Assembly: GCF_019112545.1 (NCBI RefSeq) | Contig: NW_025064896.1 | Span: forward strand, 565,187-629,186 | DNA: 64,000 nt | From: Guyanagaster necrorhizus | Lineage: Eukaryota; Basidiomycota; Agaricomycetes; Agaricales; Physalacriaceae | Direction: 5' to 3' | Part shown: positions 46,396 to 57,444 of the stretch, in pieces | How the letters are laid out: the number at the start of each line of letters is the position of its first letter | How positions within the stretch are numbered: position 1 is the stretch's first letter | Made by a program: the position numbers and the translations under genes | The notes under the pieces: generated by a model | What the model was told of the DNA's origin: nothing | The model's input: only the letters and a program-made list of their open reading frames with translations | Databases searched by the model: none

Positions 46396-46879
46396 CGTCG
46401 TTTGGTTTGTGTGAAAAATGCTGATTCAGAGGTGAGAGTCCCTTATATCATTCTTTTCCGCTATTGCTAGAACCTTCTCCTGCAGGTGACATCCAACAGG
46501 TGCTCCAAGAAGGTTCTCGACCTTGCGTGTAACTCGGCTTACCTACTGCCCTGCGGACTGAGGTTATACTCCGGACCTATCATCGCTCTCTCTTTCCTAC
46601 TTGGTGCTATGTAGTACAATCTGCACGTCGTTGTCATGGATACTCAAATCTGGAAGTAGCAAGCCCGCGTCGGCATTTGTCGGACCGCGCGCTCCAGAGC
46701 GTCGGTTATCACGTGTCACTATTGACTAGGTCGCTAAATTTCGAGATCTTTCTATGAATGACATACCTTACGAGCCTTCGAAACTTCGAGAATCACTCTG
46801 GAGGTATAAATTCTTGCTGTTGAAACGGTCTCAGTGCAACTTCGCAAGTCGCTCAATAGTCTGCTTACTATCGACTATC
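46396..46879. promoter_or_regulatory. bidirectional heat-shock promoter between the two sHSP genes
   Basis: Heat-shock element modules of the nGAAnnTTCn type occur at 46470..46477 (GAACCTTC) and 46509..46516 (GAAGGTTC, followed by TCGA). The plus-gene side has TTCGAGAA at 46785..46792, preceded by TTCGAA. A TATAAA box lies at about 46805..46810 for the plus gene and a TTATAT/ATATAA box at about 46443..46448 for the minus gene. The arrangement suggests HSF1 binding driving both genes. Binding itself is inferred. Confidence 0.7.
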
Positions 46880-47465
46880 ATGTCTGTCTTCTACTACGAA
46901 CCTTTCTACAACTGGGACCGCTTCTTGGACCAAGCATTGGGCTCCAGCGCAGCTAGTGGTTATCACACCATGCAGCAACGCTTGGCTGAAGGTTCCCACG
47001 GCGAAATACAAAGGTTCTTGAAACCCAGGCATGTCGGTTGTCTTGTCACGGGTCATTCATTATATGCTCACTATTTGGTTAGGATGGATCTTCACGAGGA
47101 TCCTTCCACCAATACCGTCACCGCTACCTTCGAATTCCCCGGTTTGTCGAAGGACGAAATATCCATCGACGTCCACGACGGGCGCCTGACCGTTTCAGCT
47201 GAGAGTAAGATCTCAGAGGAACACGAGAAGGATGGCTATGCAGTCCGGGAACGCCGGTATGGGAAGTTTGCTAGGACACTGCAGCTTCCTCGCGGTGTAA
47301 ATGTAAGTTCTTTTCTTTGTAAATTTTATACTATTCCTGATTCCGATCCCCCTTACGTTCCAGGACGAGGAAATCAAGGCCTCGACGCTGGACGGGGTGC
47401 TCACGGTGACGTTCCCGAAGGTTGGGACCGAAGCTCCTGGGCCGAAGAAAATTTCCATTGCTTGA
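46880..47465 (+). CDS. small heat-shock protein (Hsp20/alpha-crystallin), copy 2
   Basis: ATG 46880 encodes MSVFYYEPFYNWDRFLDQAL. The alpha-crystallin domain follows as MDLHEDPSTNTVTATFEFPG, SIDVHDGRLTVSAESK, YGKFARTLQLPRGVN, then after an intron KASTLDGVLTVTFPK and the C-terminal KKISIA (I-x-I motif). It is paralogous to copy 1. The first intron is 47029..47082 with a GC donor (AG|GCATGT). It is 54 bases and stop-free, so it can be read through in frame, which makes the open frame look continuous; homology with copy 1 shows the join FLKPR-MDLHEDP. The true start is 46880; the open frame extends upstream to 46754, but that part is in the promoter. Confidence 0.92.
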
Positions 47466-47919
47466 TCTTATCTTGGTGCACTGGTTATGCTATATGGATG
47501 TAAATTTTTTTTTCAGAGTGTAGATAGGTATCATATAATATTTTAAAATTGAATGTTTAAATTCTTTTCCTATGTAATGTGCTCTGAACTTCTCCGTGGT
47601 TTCCAACTCATCTTGTATGTACTGAATGATATTGATGCTGCTATTAATTCTTGCATTGGGTTCAGTTAAATTATATATTTCCTGATTCCTCAAACATCCT
47701 TCCAATGAGTCTCCGAGTCGGAGAAATAGAACCCGGCTTTGACAGCGGCATTTGTTGTAGGACCAAATTCGGAAGGTGTCAAACAAACGCAATCTACATT
47801 ACACCGCTTTTTGTTTGACTAGGACGACAATCGCGGCTGCTACATGTTTTCACTACGAGTCTAAAGCCCAACTTTCTGGTTAATAGCCTTCTTATTCGTA
47901 CCACTACTCTGACGGCTTA
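47466..47919. other. intergenic
   Basis: AT-rich 3' flank of sHSP copy 2 and upstream region of the next gene; nothing recognised. Confidence 0.45.
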
Positions 47920-49250
47920 ATGAGCACATTTACGATGTACTCTAACCTTGCGTTACCGGTGGTTGGTGCGATTGATCCTCACTTACAGAACGGCGACGAA
48001 ACCGAACCTAGTCTGCACACGAACGGCAAGCGCAAGCGAGACGCGCACGATTCTGGGCGCGAAGCAGGATCAAGCTACATTCCACCATGGCAATCTAATG
48101 TACGCGTCAACGGAGTCCAGAACCAGCGGAAGAAGGTGCTGAGGAAGGTGCGTCACCCGACATTCGGGAGGAAGGGTCCTTCTGACCTGGCTGGAATTGT
48201 AGGCCAAAGTATATGAGAGCAGCCAAGAAATGCTAGACGCGCTTCGAATCTGCTTCATGCAGGAGAAGCAAGTCGATTTCAGTGGCAGCTACATCGTGCT
48301 TAATGAGCCGCCCATGCTGGATAAACACCGCGTTCAATTGGTCTCTCACGATGTATGGAGAACATCCGGGTATCGGTTCACGTAAGTATATGTATGCTTA
48401 AAAGGTGAACTTTCACGCTTACCCAAGTTCTTCTAGCGTCAAGGACCACCCGCGTACGAAGGACGGCCACAAAACTCGCCTTTGGTGTACCCAAGACGAT
48501 GCCCGACAGAACCGCAAAGGACCTCCCGAAAAGGCCCGTACACTCGTGACAGGCGAAGTGGTTGCCAAAACTCGCTACCCGTGTCATAGCAGGCTCCTCA
48601 TCTCATCTCGCGATACCACCCAACCGAATCACCGCATGGTCACCGTGCGGATACATCATTATGCTGCGCATGCACCTTATCACGAACCTCCCCCGGGCTT
48701 CTTCGTGAACCCAACTTGGCCGTCGTATATGATGCTTCAGCCCCCTCAGCCTCAAGTACCGTGGATGATGCCTCCCCAGCCTCTACCGCCTCCAATGTCT
48801 TCTCAGCAGCGGCAAATAACTCAAGAACTCGAATACCTCGATTCAGACGAGGACGAGGAATCGGACCGAGAAGATGCTAATCGCGAAACCCCTGCAACCT
48901 CCGAGCCACTCCCTGATGATCCCCTAACGGACTCAGGGCAGTTCCAAAGACAGATGCGGATGCACATCAATAACATCCGCGATTTCTGTGATGGGCTGGA
49001 GTACCAGTTGCAATTCAATGACCATCGGCTATTACACGAGTTGGAGAAGGAGGGCGGGTCATTTCTACGCTTCGTGCATGAATGTTTGAGGAGGGAAGGT
49101 CGCTTGCAGGATCACGACGTGTCTCAAAGCAAAGTCACTACACCACCATCTGAGCCCGAGCAGTCGGCAGCCTCAGAGTCGCGACCTCGGGGGGCTGAAA
49201 CAGACCCGGAACCAGAGCATGAGCTGGGAACTAACGGTGACCTTGGATAG
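47920..49250 (+). CDS. protein with FAR1-like DNA-binding pattern, acidic C-terminus
   Basis: Three exons. The first (47920..) is low complexity. Joined exons give LDALRICFMQEKQVDFSGSY and KDHPRTKDGHKTRLWCTQDD followed by a spaced Cys (YPCHS) and MVTVRIHHYAAHAPYHE. The GHKTRLWCTQDDA/Cys/HxxxH spacing is a pattern seen in many basidiomycete proteins that resembles FAR1/WRKY-GCM1-type zinc modules from mutator-like transposons; this assignment is tentative. The rest is Pro-rich and then acidic (SDEDEESDREDA), with a helical segment near the end. No transposase domain follows, so it is not an active transposon. It may be a domesticated transcription regulator, nuclear if so (basic KRKRD near residue 38). 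Confidence 0.6.
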
Positions 49251-49345
49251 CGTGTCATCAATATTCTCTCCTATTCGAATCTGAATATTTCATATTCGTT
49301 TCCCATCATACTTCTCAAGACAGTCTGAACACTCATCATACGGCA

Positions 49346-51437
49346 CTAGTTCTGTTCCTTCTCCGCCTTACTGGCAACGAACTGGCACCTCGCCACCTCT
49401 TTCTCATCCGCGAGTTCAATGAAACTCCCACTCATCGTCGTGGTGTTCTGTTGCAGCACAATCTGCTTTTTCTCCCCCAAGGAGAAGCGATCCCAGACGG
49501 GTGATCGTTTCAGCTTGAAAGTATTTGGATCTTCTGCCCGCACGAAGGAGAGCCAATACGCAATCAGTTCCTGTGAGAAAGCCGTTTCCTCTGGCGTCAT
49601 TGAACTGAACGTTGCTGAGCCATTGTATCTTGCTCCTCGCGTCAGTGCAAGGAGTGCATCAGAGAAAGGGAATGTCCTTACCCAGTATTACTGCCTCGGA
49701 ACATCATCCAATTCTCTGCCGCGTGAGCAACAATGGTAGGATTGTCGCTTGTCGGATTGGGTTGGTTGTACCGATAGGCCCACGTGTTGATCCCTTTGCT
49801 GGAATAAGCGCTGGCCAGTATTTGCCGCTTTGCCAAAGCGCACGTCAGTTGGAACTAAATTCAGCACCTTGAATGTACCTACACAGCATCGATCCAAGGA
49901 CTCGCCCGTCGCTGTGGCCAGCCTTTGTTCCTCGGAGTCAAAGTATGAAGAAGGGTATGCCTGTAGGAATGGTCAGTTCCGAGTAAACAAACCACAACGA
50001 CGAAAAGTTATTCACCAAGAGGTAATCATGCATATCTTGTTCGTCCAGTCCTGGGAACAGGGGTTTCAGGGATGATGGGATATCGTACCCTAGAACATAT
50101 GACTCGTTTGAAGTCGCACTAGCTGAAATAAAGTTGTCATTTCGAGAAGAATGTAATAACACTTACCCAACCATAAGAGGGATGCGGGCAAAGTGGCCCA
50201 AAGCCAAGGATATTGTTGGGAATTCAGTGAAGATCTGGCCATCCACAACAGGATGAAAGGCGTTATACGGACCAGCGCTGGCAGGATTGAAATGAGATGG
50301 CTCAAGAGCCTAGTAGCAAACGAAACGTACAATTCACTGCTTGCCGCTGCGTCTTGAGCACGAGCAAGGGCGCTCACGTTGGCATCTCTCAGGCATTGCA
50401 ACTTGGAAGAGAGGCTGTCGAACCCACATCCTGCTCGCTGCGCATAGAATTCGAACAAGGACTACCAGGAGATCAGTCAAAGCACTGACTGACAGTTGGG
50501 TAACAAAAATAACTTACGCGTTGCTGCTCGGGGAATGGAAGAGGAGCCCTATAAGCGCTCTGCACGATAGCGCCAGAGAACAGCGATTCATCTTCATGCG
50601 CAACGAGATGAAGCTCCACCGAGGATCCTCCCGCGCTCTCACCGTTAATCGTCACCCGCGACGGATCGCCGCCAAATGCTCGTATATGTCGTTTGATCCA
50701 TTTCAGCGCCTGTATCTGGTCAAGGAATCCTACGTTGAAGTCTCCATTGGTGGTGTCTGCGAATTCCGGGATGGCGAGGAACCCGAAGGACGAAAGGCGG
50801 TAGTAGATGGAGACGATGACGACATTGGGGCTTTGATGGACCCAATGGTCGAAGGGGAAGTTGGTGGGATTGCCGTAAACGTAGCCTCCACCGTGGATGT
50901 ATACAAGTACGGGTACTAGATGAACGTCGTCAGCGGTGTTCGCGTGCTGCTATTGGGATGCCTACAGTTGCTTCCATTGATGGGTGAATAAATGTTGACT
51001 TTCAGACAATCTTCAGTGCCGGCGCCTCCAGCATCGCCAGCTGAAACATGAAAAATGGTACTTCAGAAACTCTTTGACATGAATAGCGCGCGTCATACAT
51101 GCATACCTCCAGTAGATCCCTGGACGCAGAAGTCGGGATAAGACGTCGCGTCGACGACAGCTCCGTTGGCCTTTTTTGCGACTCGCGCCGTGTCTAGAGG
51201 GATGGGTGCACGAAATCGACGTTCACCAAGAGGGGGCTCTGCGTACGGGATACCAAGATAGGCTACGGTGTCGGGGTACGAAAGGTTGCCACGGTATTTT
51301 GCGTATCCGGTGTCGACGACGAGCCTGTCGTTTGCGGAGGCAAGAAATTGGGCAAGCCAGGAGAGCGATGCGACGAGTAGCGCGAGTTTCCAGACCGTAC
51401 TGGCTGGTGGGAGCAGTTGTGGATAGTATATGGGCAT
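49346..51437 (-). CDS. type-B carboxylesterase/lipase family serine esterase
   Basis: Spliced exons encode a hydrophobic N-terminal segment (LALLVASLSWLAQFLASA; signal peptide or anchor), then VAYLGIPYAEPPLGERRFR, the oxyanion-hole HGGGYVYGNP, a long segment around ALKWIKRHIRAFGGDPSRVT and the nucleophile elbow NGESAGGSS. Further on are NAFHPVVDGQIFTEFP, FPGLDEQDMHDYLL and AHAAENWMMFRGSNTG (catalytic His), ending in the C-terminal part QELIAYWLSFVRAEDPNTFK. Ser, His and the family core are present and the introns keep frame, so it looks active. The family hydrolyses carboxylic esters; it is probably secreted or membrane-anchored, with unknown substrate. The stop is close to the end of the FAR1-like gene (convergent, about 95 bases apart). 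Confidence 0.92.
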
Positions 51438-52689
51438 TTTATAATGCCTGAGTCCGAGAAGGGGCTATCAGTACGAGCAGTATTTGATATTGCATCAAGT
51501 CGAGGTCCAGTTCCCTGTGGGAGAAGCAGCCTACGACTTCAAGTGTTCGATACGGAGATGGGTCGAAGGCCAGCGGCGTGGCGGATAGAAAGACAGAGAT
51601 AGATATTGAATCGGAAGGTTGGTAGTGAATACGTACTCTGTCGCCCAAGCTAAATGGTTTCTGGTGGTAAACGATTAATAATGAAAACTTGAAGGCTGTA
51701 GCTGAAGCTAATAGTGAAGGTTGGCTAAAGGATGATTAATTTAAGAACCCCCGGGGCCGAAATTTGAAATTTGTCGGTTATTTTCGGCCGATCGTCTATC
51801 TACCTACCGCGACGATGGTGGTCGATGCGCAGTGGACACTCGCAGTAACTCTGCAAGTTGTTGCTTCTGTATCTAACTGGAGACTTTTTTTCCGAGAATA
51901 ATCCTTCAAGGTATCCACAGGTGAACTGATTCTGAAGGACTAGCCATCAAGGAAAGACGATGGGAGAGGAACGCGGCGAAATATGGATACTCCGACTTGT
52001 CATATAAAGAGGATTCTGAACACTTGTACGTTATAATCTTTCCAGTATTCTGAGCTCACTGTCCTGTACATAGGTATATACGCCAGGAGGAACCGTAGCT
52101 CATGAAGAAATGCAAAGCCAGACTGAGTGGCGACCATCAGGAGGCCGCCTATATTCAATAAGAGAAATCTTACTGTCGCTCAAATGCTCAAGCACAACGT
52201 GAGTTCCACTTTTCAGACTCCGGGCAGTGCATAAGCAGAGCAATTGATAGATTCCATAGCTTTATTTTTTTTCTTCCATTTTGTAGAGCACGCGAGAATC
52301 AATTGGACTCAGCTTTGACATTGAAAACTAATAACGGTACCAAGAATTTGGCCTCTCAGTTCCGCCAATCACCACGTCAAAGATGTGACCTGTTTTTAGG
52401 TTACAGTGCCTTCCATGCAGATCTGCATGTCCTCTGATCTGTACAAATTGTATTCGTGCTGGCTGTGCCAGTAGGGAGACAGTATAAACGTCTTCACCGT
52501 CTACGAACCTCGGCAACGCACAATACCAATAACTACCGAGTTCCTATAACCCATTCGACGATTCACAGTCAGCGACTTCTGCCCTTTCTGAGCACAAGGA
52601 TTGTGCGATTGAACCATTGTCGATCTTGTACTGATTTTTAATTCGTCTAGGTAACACCGCTGAACAAGCTCTGGCGCGTACGATCGTAA
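51438..52689. other. intergenic, small hairpin only
   Basis: No gene recognised. A short inverted repeat (GGCCGAAAT near 51758 paired with ATTTTCGGCC near 51782) could form a hairpin of about 10 paired bases. The function is unknown and it may be fortuitous. Confidence 0.4.
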
Positions 52690-54655
52690 GCATGTCGAGA
52701 CAACAGAGGAAATCTGGTTATTTGCTTCTCTCTGTATGCAGGGCTCGTCTTCATCTACCTCCTCCTTCTGTTGATATGTCCCACTCGAGTGGAACACAAT
52801 ACTGTCATTCCCATTGGAAAAGAGAGCGATATTCTATCCACCGTCATAGTTCAAGCGCAAGTCATCATTACAGTGAGGTCATCCATCTGTTGACATAACG
52901 ATGGCTTATCCTCATTATTCTTGTTAGATATACCTGGCAGGACTCGTCTTCGTCAGCCAGCAGCTGGCTACTCGGCAAAATTCACAAACAAGATAGACCT
53001 TGACTGTGTCTGCCCGAACAGGACTGGGAGCTGCCTTGCTCGCCCTTTGGCACCAGACATTTATCGCAGCTAACGTCATCGGAGTTCTCTCTGTGGTTGC
53101 ATATTTCGTGTTTGCTACCGTTCTCCATATCACTGCCCCTGCCATCTTTAGGCCATTTAATATGACTCGCCATACGGAAATATCTACCACGTTGGGGCCG
53201 CCTAACATCTCGGTCAAAAATCTGTACGTGTCTCGCTCTTACTCGCTATCGCAGATCACTGATAATCTGTTAGTAATTCATCTAATCCTTCGAATATTTT
53301 CCTCGATTCTACTCCCGTCATTCCATACCTTTCTTACAGTGATCGCATCTCTAGGATTGGCCTTGAGAACGGGACATTTTACGATGCGCTGTCGGACAAC
53401 CCTGGACAAGGAAATGCTATGACGTTCAACGTAAGTTGTGGATATGTAGATGGCGCATCAGTGACACCAGTCAACAATACTGGTAACTGGAATGTCGACA
53501 CCGTTTACGATGACCACATTAAGCCTATACCCGCTCTTGGTGAGTTATCTTGCATAACTTGTCGCGTCGACATTCTTAATGCCTCCATAGCGCCGAATAC
53601 AATCAAATGGCTATCATTTTACAGCTACCTGAGCACTGGCGTTGGACTTTATTGTGTTCGCATTCCTCACGTATTCTTCTAGTGGCGCAATGTGGTGTTT
53701 TATACCTCGGCTAATATTACAGACTCTCAAGACTCGACTGGCAACCTTGTAAGCGTGCATCCTGCAATGAGACCTGGTCGTAATATGATTCTTCTCGCAG
53801 TAAGCCTTCCGTCAGTTTCTCCTTCGTACTTCCGATTTAGTTTTCTGTAGAAAATGTCAGTTACTTCGATGAAACGACCGTCTGTACGATGCAGGTCATT
53901 GGTTGCGCAGTCACTGTGGTCAACCAGTCAGCAGCCGCAGATGTGCAGACCCGTCTCCTTCAGGACGTCCACCCTCGTGGTCGCAAAACGTCCTCAACGT
54001 GGGCTCAGTGGGACCCGCAACGATCCCAGGTAATGCGACGGTCTCGTCTTCGCCAAAGGGTTCGACGACAATCTTTGGGCGTGGTGAGCAGACTGCGATG
54101 CCACGAATCAGGAAGCGGCAAGGAACTGGGTCAGGACAGGGTCCAACGGCGCAGCCACAGCCAAATCTGCCTAGTCAGGAAGATCCGCCGCCGCCGCCCC
54201 CCCAAGACCCTCAGAACCAGCCAAATCCGGCGCCTCCGCCGCAAGTCCCGCCACCGAACTCACCGCCTCCAGATCCGGCTTCTCAAAACCCACCACCACC
54301 TAATCCGGCGCCTGTGCCACCGGGTCGGGTCCTGCACCGAATCCTGCACCGAAGAATCCGTCGTCTAACCCCTCACCGCCAAACCAAGGCTGTCCAGTAC
54401 CTGCGCCTCCAGACCAAAGCCCCAAATCCTCCGGCACCCACCATAGCACCTCAGCCTCAAGACCCTACACCAAAACCACCGTCACCGACCCCAACTCCTC
54501 CATCCTCGGATAACATGCCGCCTCCAGATTTGGGGCTCCAGAATCCAACCCCCCCCCCTCCCACCACCCTCAGACTAGGGTCCGCCTACTTCAGCGCCTC
54601 CGCCACGAGATTCGGAAGATGGGAGTTAGAGGAAAACTGGAGCTTCTGGCCATAA
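52690..54655 (+). pseudogene. multi-pass membrane protein with proline-rich tail, broken copy
   Basis: Fragments of a basidiomycete membrane-protein family are recognisable: YLAGLVFVSQQLATRQ, then after an in-frame TAG (about 52994) TGLGAALLALWHQTFIAANV, NVSCGYVDGASVTPVNNTGN, a segment WRNVVFYTSANITDSQDSTG and ENVSYFDETTVCTMQVIGCA, and a Pro-rich tail. The TAG sits where relatives have Gln (a CAG to TAG change is my inference). A 1-base loss near 54020 shifts the frame between WAQWDP and the following TIPGNATVSSS. The Pro-rich tail is read in the second frame and ends at 54655. The paralogue on the minus strand at 61935..64000 has the same order. I call this a pseudogene; GC-donor introns rescuing the stop are possible but unlikely. 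Confidence 0.6.
54160..54560 (+). repeat. proline-rich low-complexity coding repeat
   Basis: Pro-rich codons (CCG/CCA/CCT with Gln, Asn, Asp spacers) produce units such as PPPPPQDPQNQPNPAPPPQ. The same low-complexity type occurs in the paralogue at 62860..63240. Such repeats slip in copy number and help explain the frame breaks nearby. Confidence 0.7.
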
Positions 54656-55516
54656 GCCCCGCCGGCCCATGCCTAGTAATCCCTTAGCGTCGACTGCCGA
54701 TCCGGCGAGTGGTTCAAGAGGATGAGAGGAGATAGATCTTCAAAGGAACGTGAAGACATAAAACGGCCGGAGAAAAAGTTGAAGGCGCTTGAAATGAAAG
54801 CTATGGCTCTGTCCCAGAAAGAGAGCTATTTGATAGCCTTGCCAGGAAATACCCAAGGCAAAATCTCCAGCGAGTAACCATCAGTTTTACGAGTTACCAT
54901 TTTTTTCTGGCATACGTTCTTGATGACTGACTTTCTGTTGGTTTAGTATGAGAATTGCGATTGCAATCAGCTTCGTTGTTTCGTTGCGCCATCTACGAGA
55001 ACAAACCCAAAAACTGCGTGCATTCAATGCAGGTGTAGGAAGACAGGTTGCTCTCGTAGGAGGCCTGCTCCATCTCAGTCTTTTTCTAGTGCGGTATCCA
55101 CCTCGTCGGCATCGTCGGATACGGATGGGAAAGAACATCAGGGATAAAGAAACTTTGGCTTAGTCACAAATAAGTACACAGAACAATGCAAATGATCGTG
55201 ATCGATCGAAAAGGTAGTACAGAGTTTCTATTATCATTGAAAGCGACGAAAGGAGAGACAGAAAGAAATCTCCAACTGCGATGAAAAAGCTATGGGCCGA
55301 GCAGTGGAAATCCTGTGGCATTATGATTTCAGTCGTCAACAGAACCGCCCCCGAGTCTCTTTTACAAGGGACTCATGACTCATGAGGCCGCACTGTATAG
55401 CAGATTCAGACTCGGATTAGCAGGGAAAGACAGTTGAAGCATCATGTCGGACAATTATTTTATCAATACTACATGAAAGGTCGCAGGCCGTCGTCTGGAT
55501 AACTGTGTATAAGCAT
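54656..55516. other. intergenic
   Basis: Charged short open frames at 54720-54870 (KRPEKKLKALEMKAMALS-like) are in the right place to be a decayed tail of the preceding gene but do not match its paralogue. No other signal. Confidence 0.4.
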
Positions 55517-56097
55517 TCACTCCTTCGCCTCTCTTTTTTTCTCCTCAGTTTTGAAATCACGAACAAAAGCTGAATTCAAAAATTCCTTATACATGCCGAT
55601 CTTTGGCAGCTCACCCGGCGTCTTTGATGGCACGAATCGCAACATCAAGATATATTCGTTGTTCCATGGCGTACCGAGCTTGGAGACGCCATCCGATTGG
55701 ACCTGTAAGGAGAGAAGAGATATTATAAATCACAATATAATGGACGAAGAAGACCGACATGTGCTGTAAGCGCATCACCAGCTTCTATAATCTCATGAAC
55801 TATCACCTATTAAAAGGATTATCAATTCTGATACACCGAGTAGACAATAGAAATAACACGTGCAGAAAAATCACTATTAATAAACCAACCAAAAATTGTC
55901 GCTTGAAGAAAGGCAACAAATTCCTGCTTCTTCAGTTTCGAGATAGCCATTGCTTGAGGAAGGAGGTTGAACTCAAATGCCTCGTCATCTAAGTTTGCCG
56001 AGACGCCCTCACTATCGAACGCTGCAACAGCGTTGATGTATGCAGTGAAGGCTTGCATTTGAGGAGAGGCATTTTCTGGAGCTTTGTAGGCAACCAT
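55517..56097 (-). CDS. NTF2-like (SnoaL-like) fold protein
   Basis: Three exons: ATG 56097 encodes MVAYKAPENASPQMQAFTAY, followed by FEFNLLPQAMAISKLKKQEF, FVAFLQATIFGWFINSDFSA. After a phase-0 GT-AG intron comes VIVHEIIEAGDALTAH and, after a second intron, VQSDGVSKLGTPWNNEYILM, LRFVPSKTPGELPKIGMYKE and a charged tail ending EEKKREAKE. The pattern (N-terminal helices, a strand with EAGDALTAH, then NEYILMLRF and a conserved-type KEF at the end of the last strand) fits the NTF2-like superfamily of small enzymes or binding proteins common in fungi. No catalytic residues can be named. About 160 residues. Function unknown. Confidence 0.75.
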
Positions 56098-57444
56098 GGC
56101 GTTTCGTTCGAGTCTAGGTAAGTAGTCCTACCGACTTTTTAAAGCCTGTCACAGCTTTATCGGTGCCAGTAAGAACCCCGCGACAGTAAGCAAAAGTTGG
56201 CAACAGTAAGCGGGAGTCTGACAAAGACCAAAGAGTTCCACCCCGGGGCTGGCGCGTACTAGGCTTCCGGAGTGCCCGGCATGTCGGAATTCGTGAAACA
56301 TGTTTCATTAAATAATAAGTCACAGACGTACCTTTTTCACCATGGCCTAGGTTAGCGTCACGGTAAGAGCAGTTAAGCGATACGCAATGTGGGAACAATA
56401 TGTTTTCCTATATGAATCAGTCTCTTCCACCTCATTGGTGGGAAGAAGGTAAATGTCGAAGTCATGAGGCCTGTACACTAGTACGATTTTGTGTAAGAAG
56501 ACCGCTCTTGTGGCACACTAGGATCCGTAGACAGCATGGATGGATGCTGTACATGTAGGACGGTAGCAAGCCAGGGTCCAATCAAAGAATCGGGTCCTGT
56601 GAAGAGAGGCCCCATTCAGGTTAATTCCAGCGAACCAGCTAGCCCTCCTGCGATAGGTATAGATCCTAGTCGTTACGTTGATTGAAGGTGGATGCCAAAC
56701 TTTATCGTGAAGAGACGTCAAATTCCGGCCAGACGTGTGATTAAATATTCAGTCCATTCTGACAGAAAATGACGGTTTTATAATAGATGTAAGAACTGGC
56801 GTTAACAGCCTGTGAGAGTTTCGGCTTGCAAGTAGGACAATGAACACTTAATTTAACGGCAAAAAGCACCCCACGAACCAATTGGGTCTTCAGCATTCTT
56901 CAGCTCGACCTGAAGGTGTGCATGTAGTCTGAATGTTCACTTGAGCGCCACCGATAAGATTTCCATGCGCATATACGCAATCCATTGCTCCAACGCCATG
57001 GATCTCCAATGTTCGGTTGCACGGTAGTATTAGAGACACACATAGTAACAGAAAGCACGTAGTCCTCCTAATCTTGCATGTCGAACGGCCGATAAATTCG
57101 AAGGAGACAAAGCTAATGTTACGGTGAGCCGGACGACGCACCACCGACCTCTGAATATCCACATAGCCAGCGTCCAAAAATTGGTGTACCGAAAGCGAGC
57201 TAACTCATCCAGAGCGAAAAAGAAATCGATATCAACGACCGTTGTCAGAGACAGGAACCGGTAGTAAGGACCCTGCTCTTGATTTTTCCAAGGTTAAAGA
57301 GTAACGGTATTGTCGACGAGAAGACCTATTGTAAAGATTAAGTATACATCAGTATACTCGACATTCTTTGCGATGATAGGATGATGAGATATCTCGTCGT
57401 TGTAAATGGGAGACGAGCGTGAGAAACTATACTCTCGTCTTACC
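56098..57444. other. 1.3-kb intergenic region, no supported gene
   Basis: Contains three CAGTAAG-type repeats at about 56165-56210 and otherwise unremarkable sequence. Confidence 0.45.

Noticed and set aside
51755..51795. Hairpin GGCCGAAAT / ATTTTCGGCC in an intergenic region
   Set aside because: Too short and isolated to assign as a terminator or regulatory element in a eukaryote.
56160..56215. CAGTAAG repeats
   Set aside because: Three short imperfect repeats only; insufficient to call a functional element.
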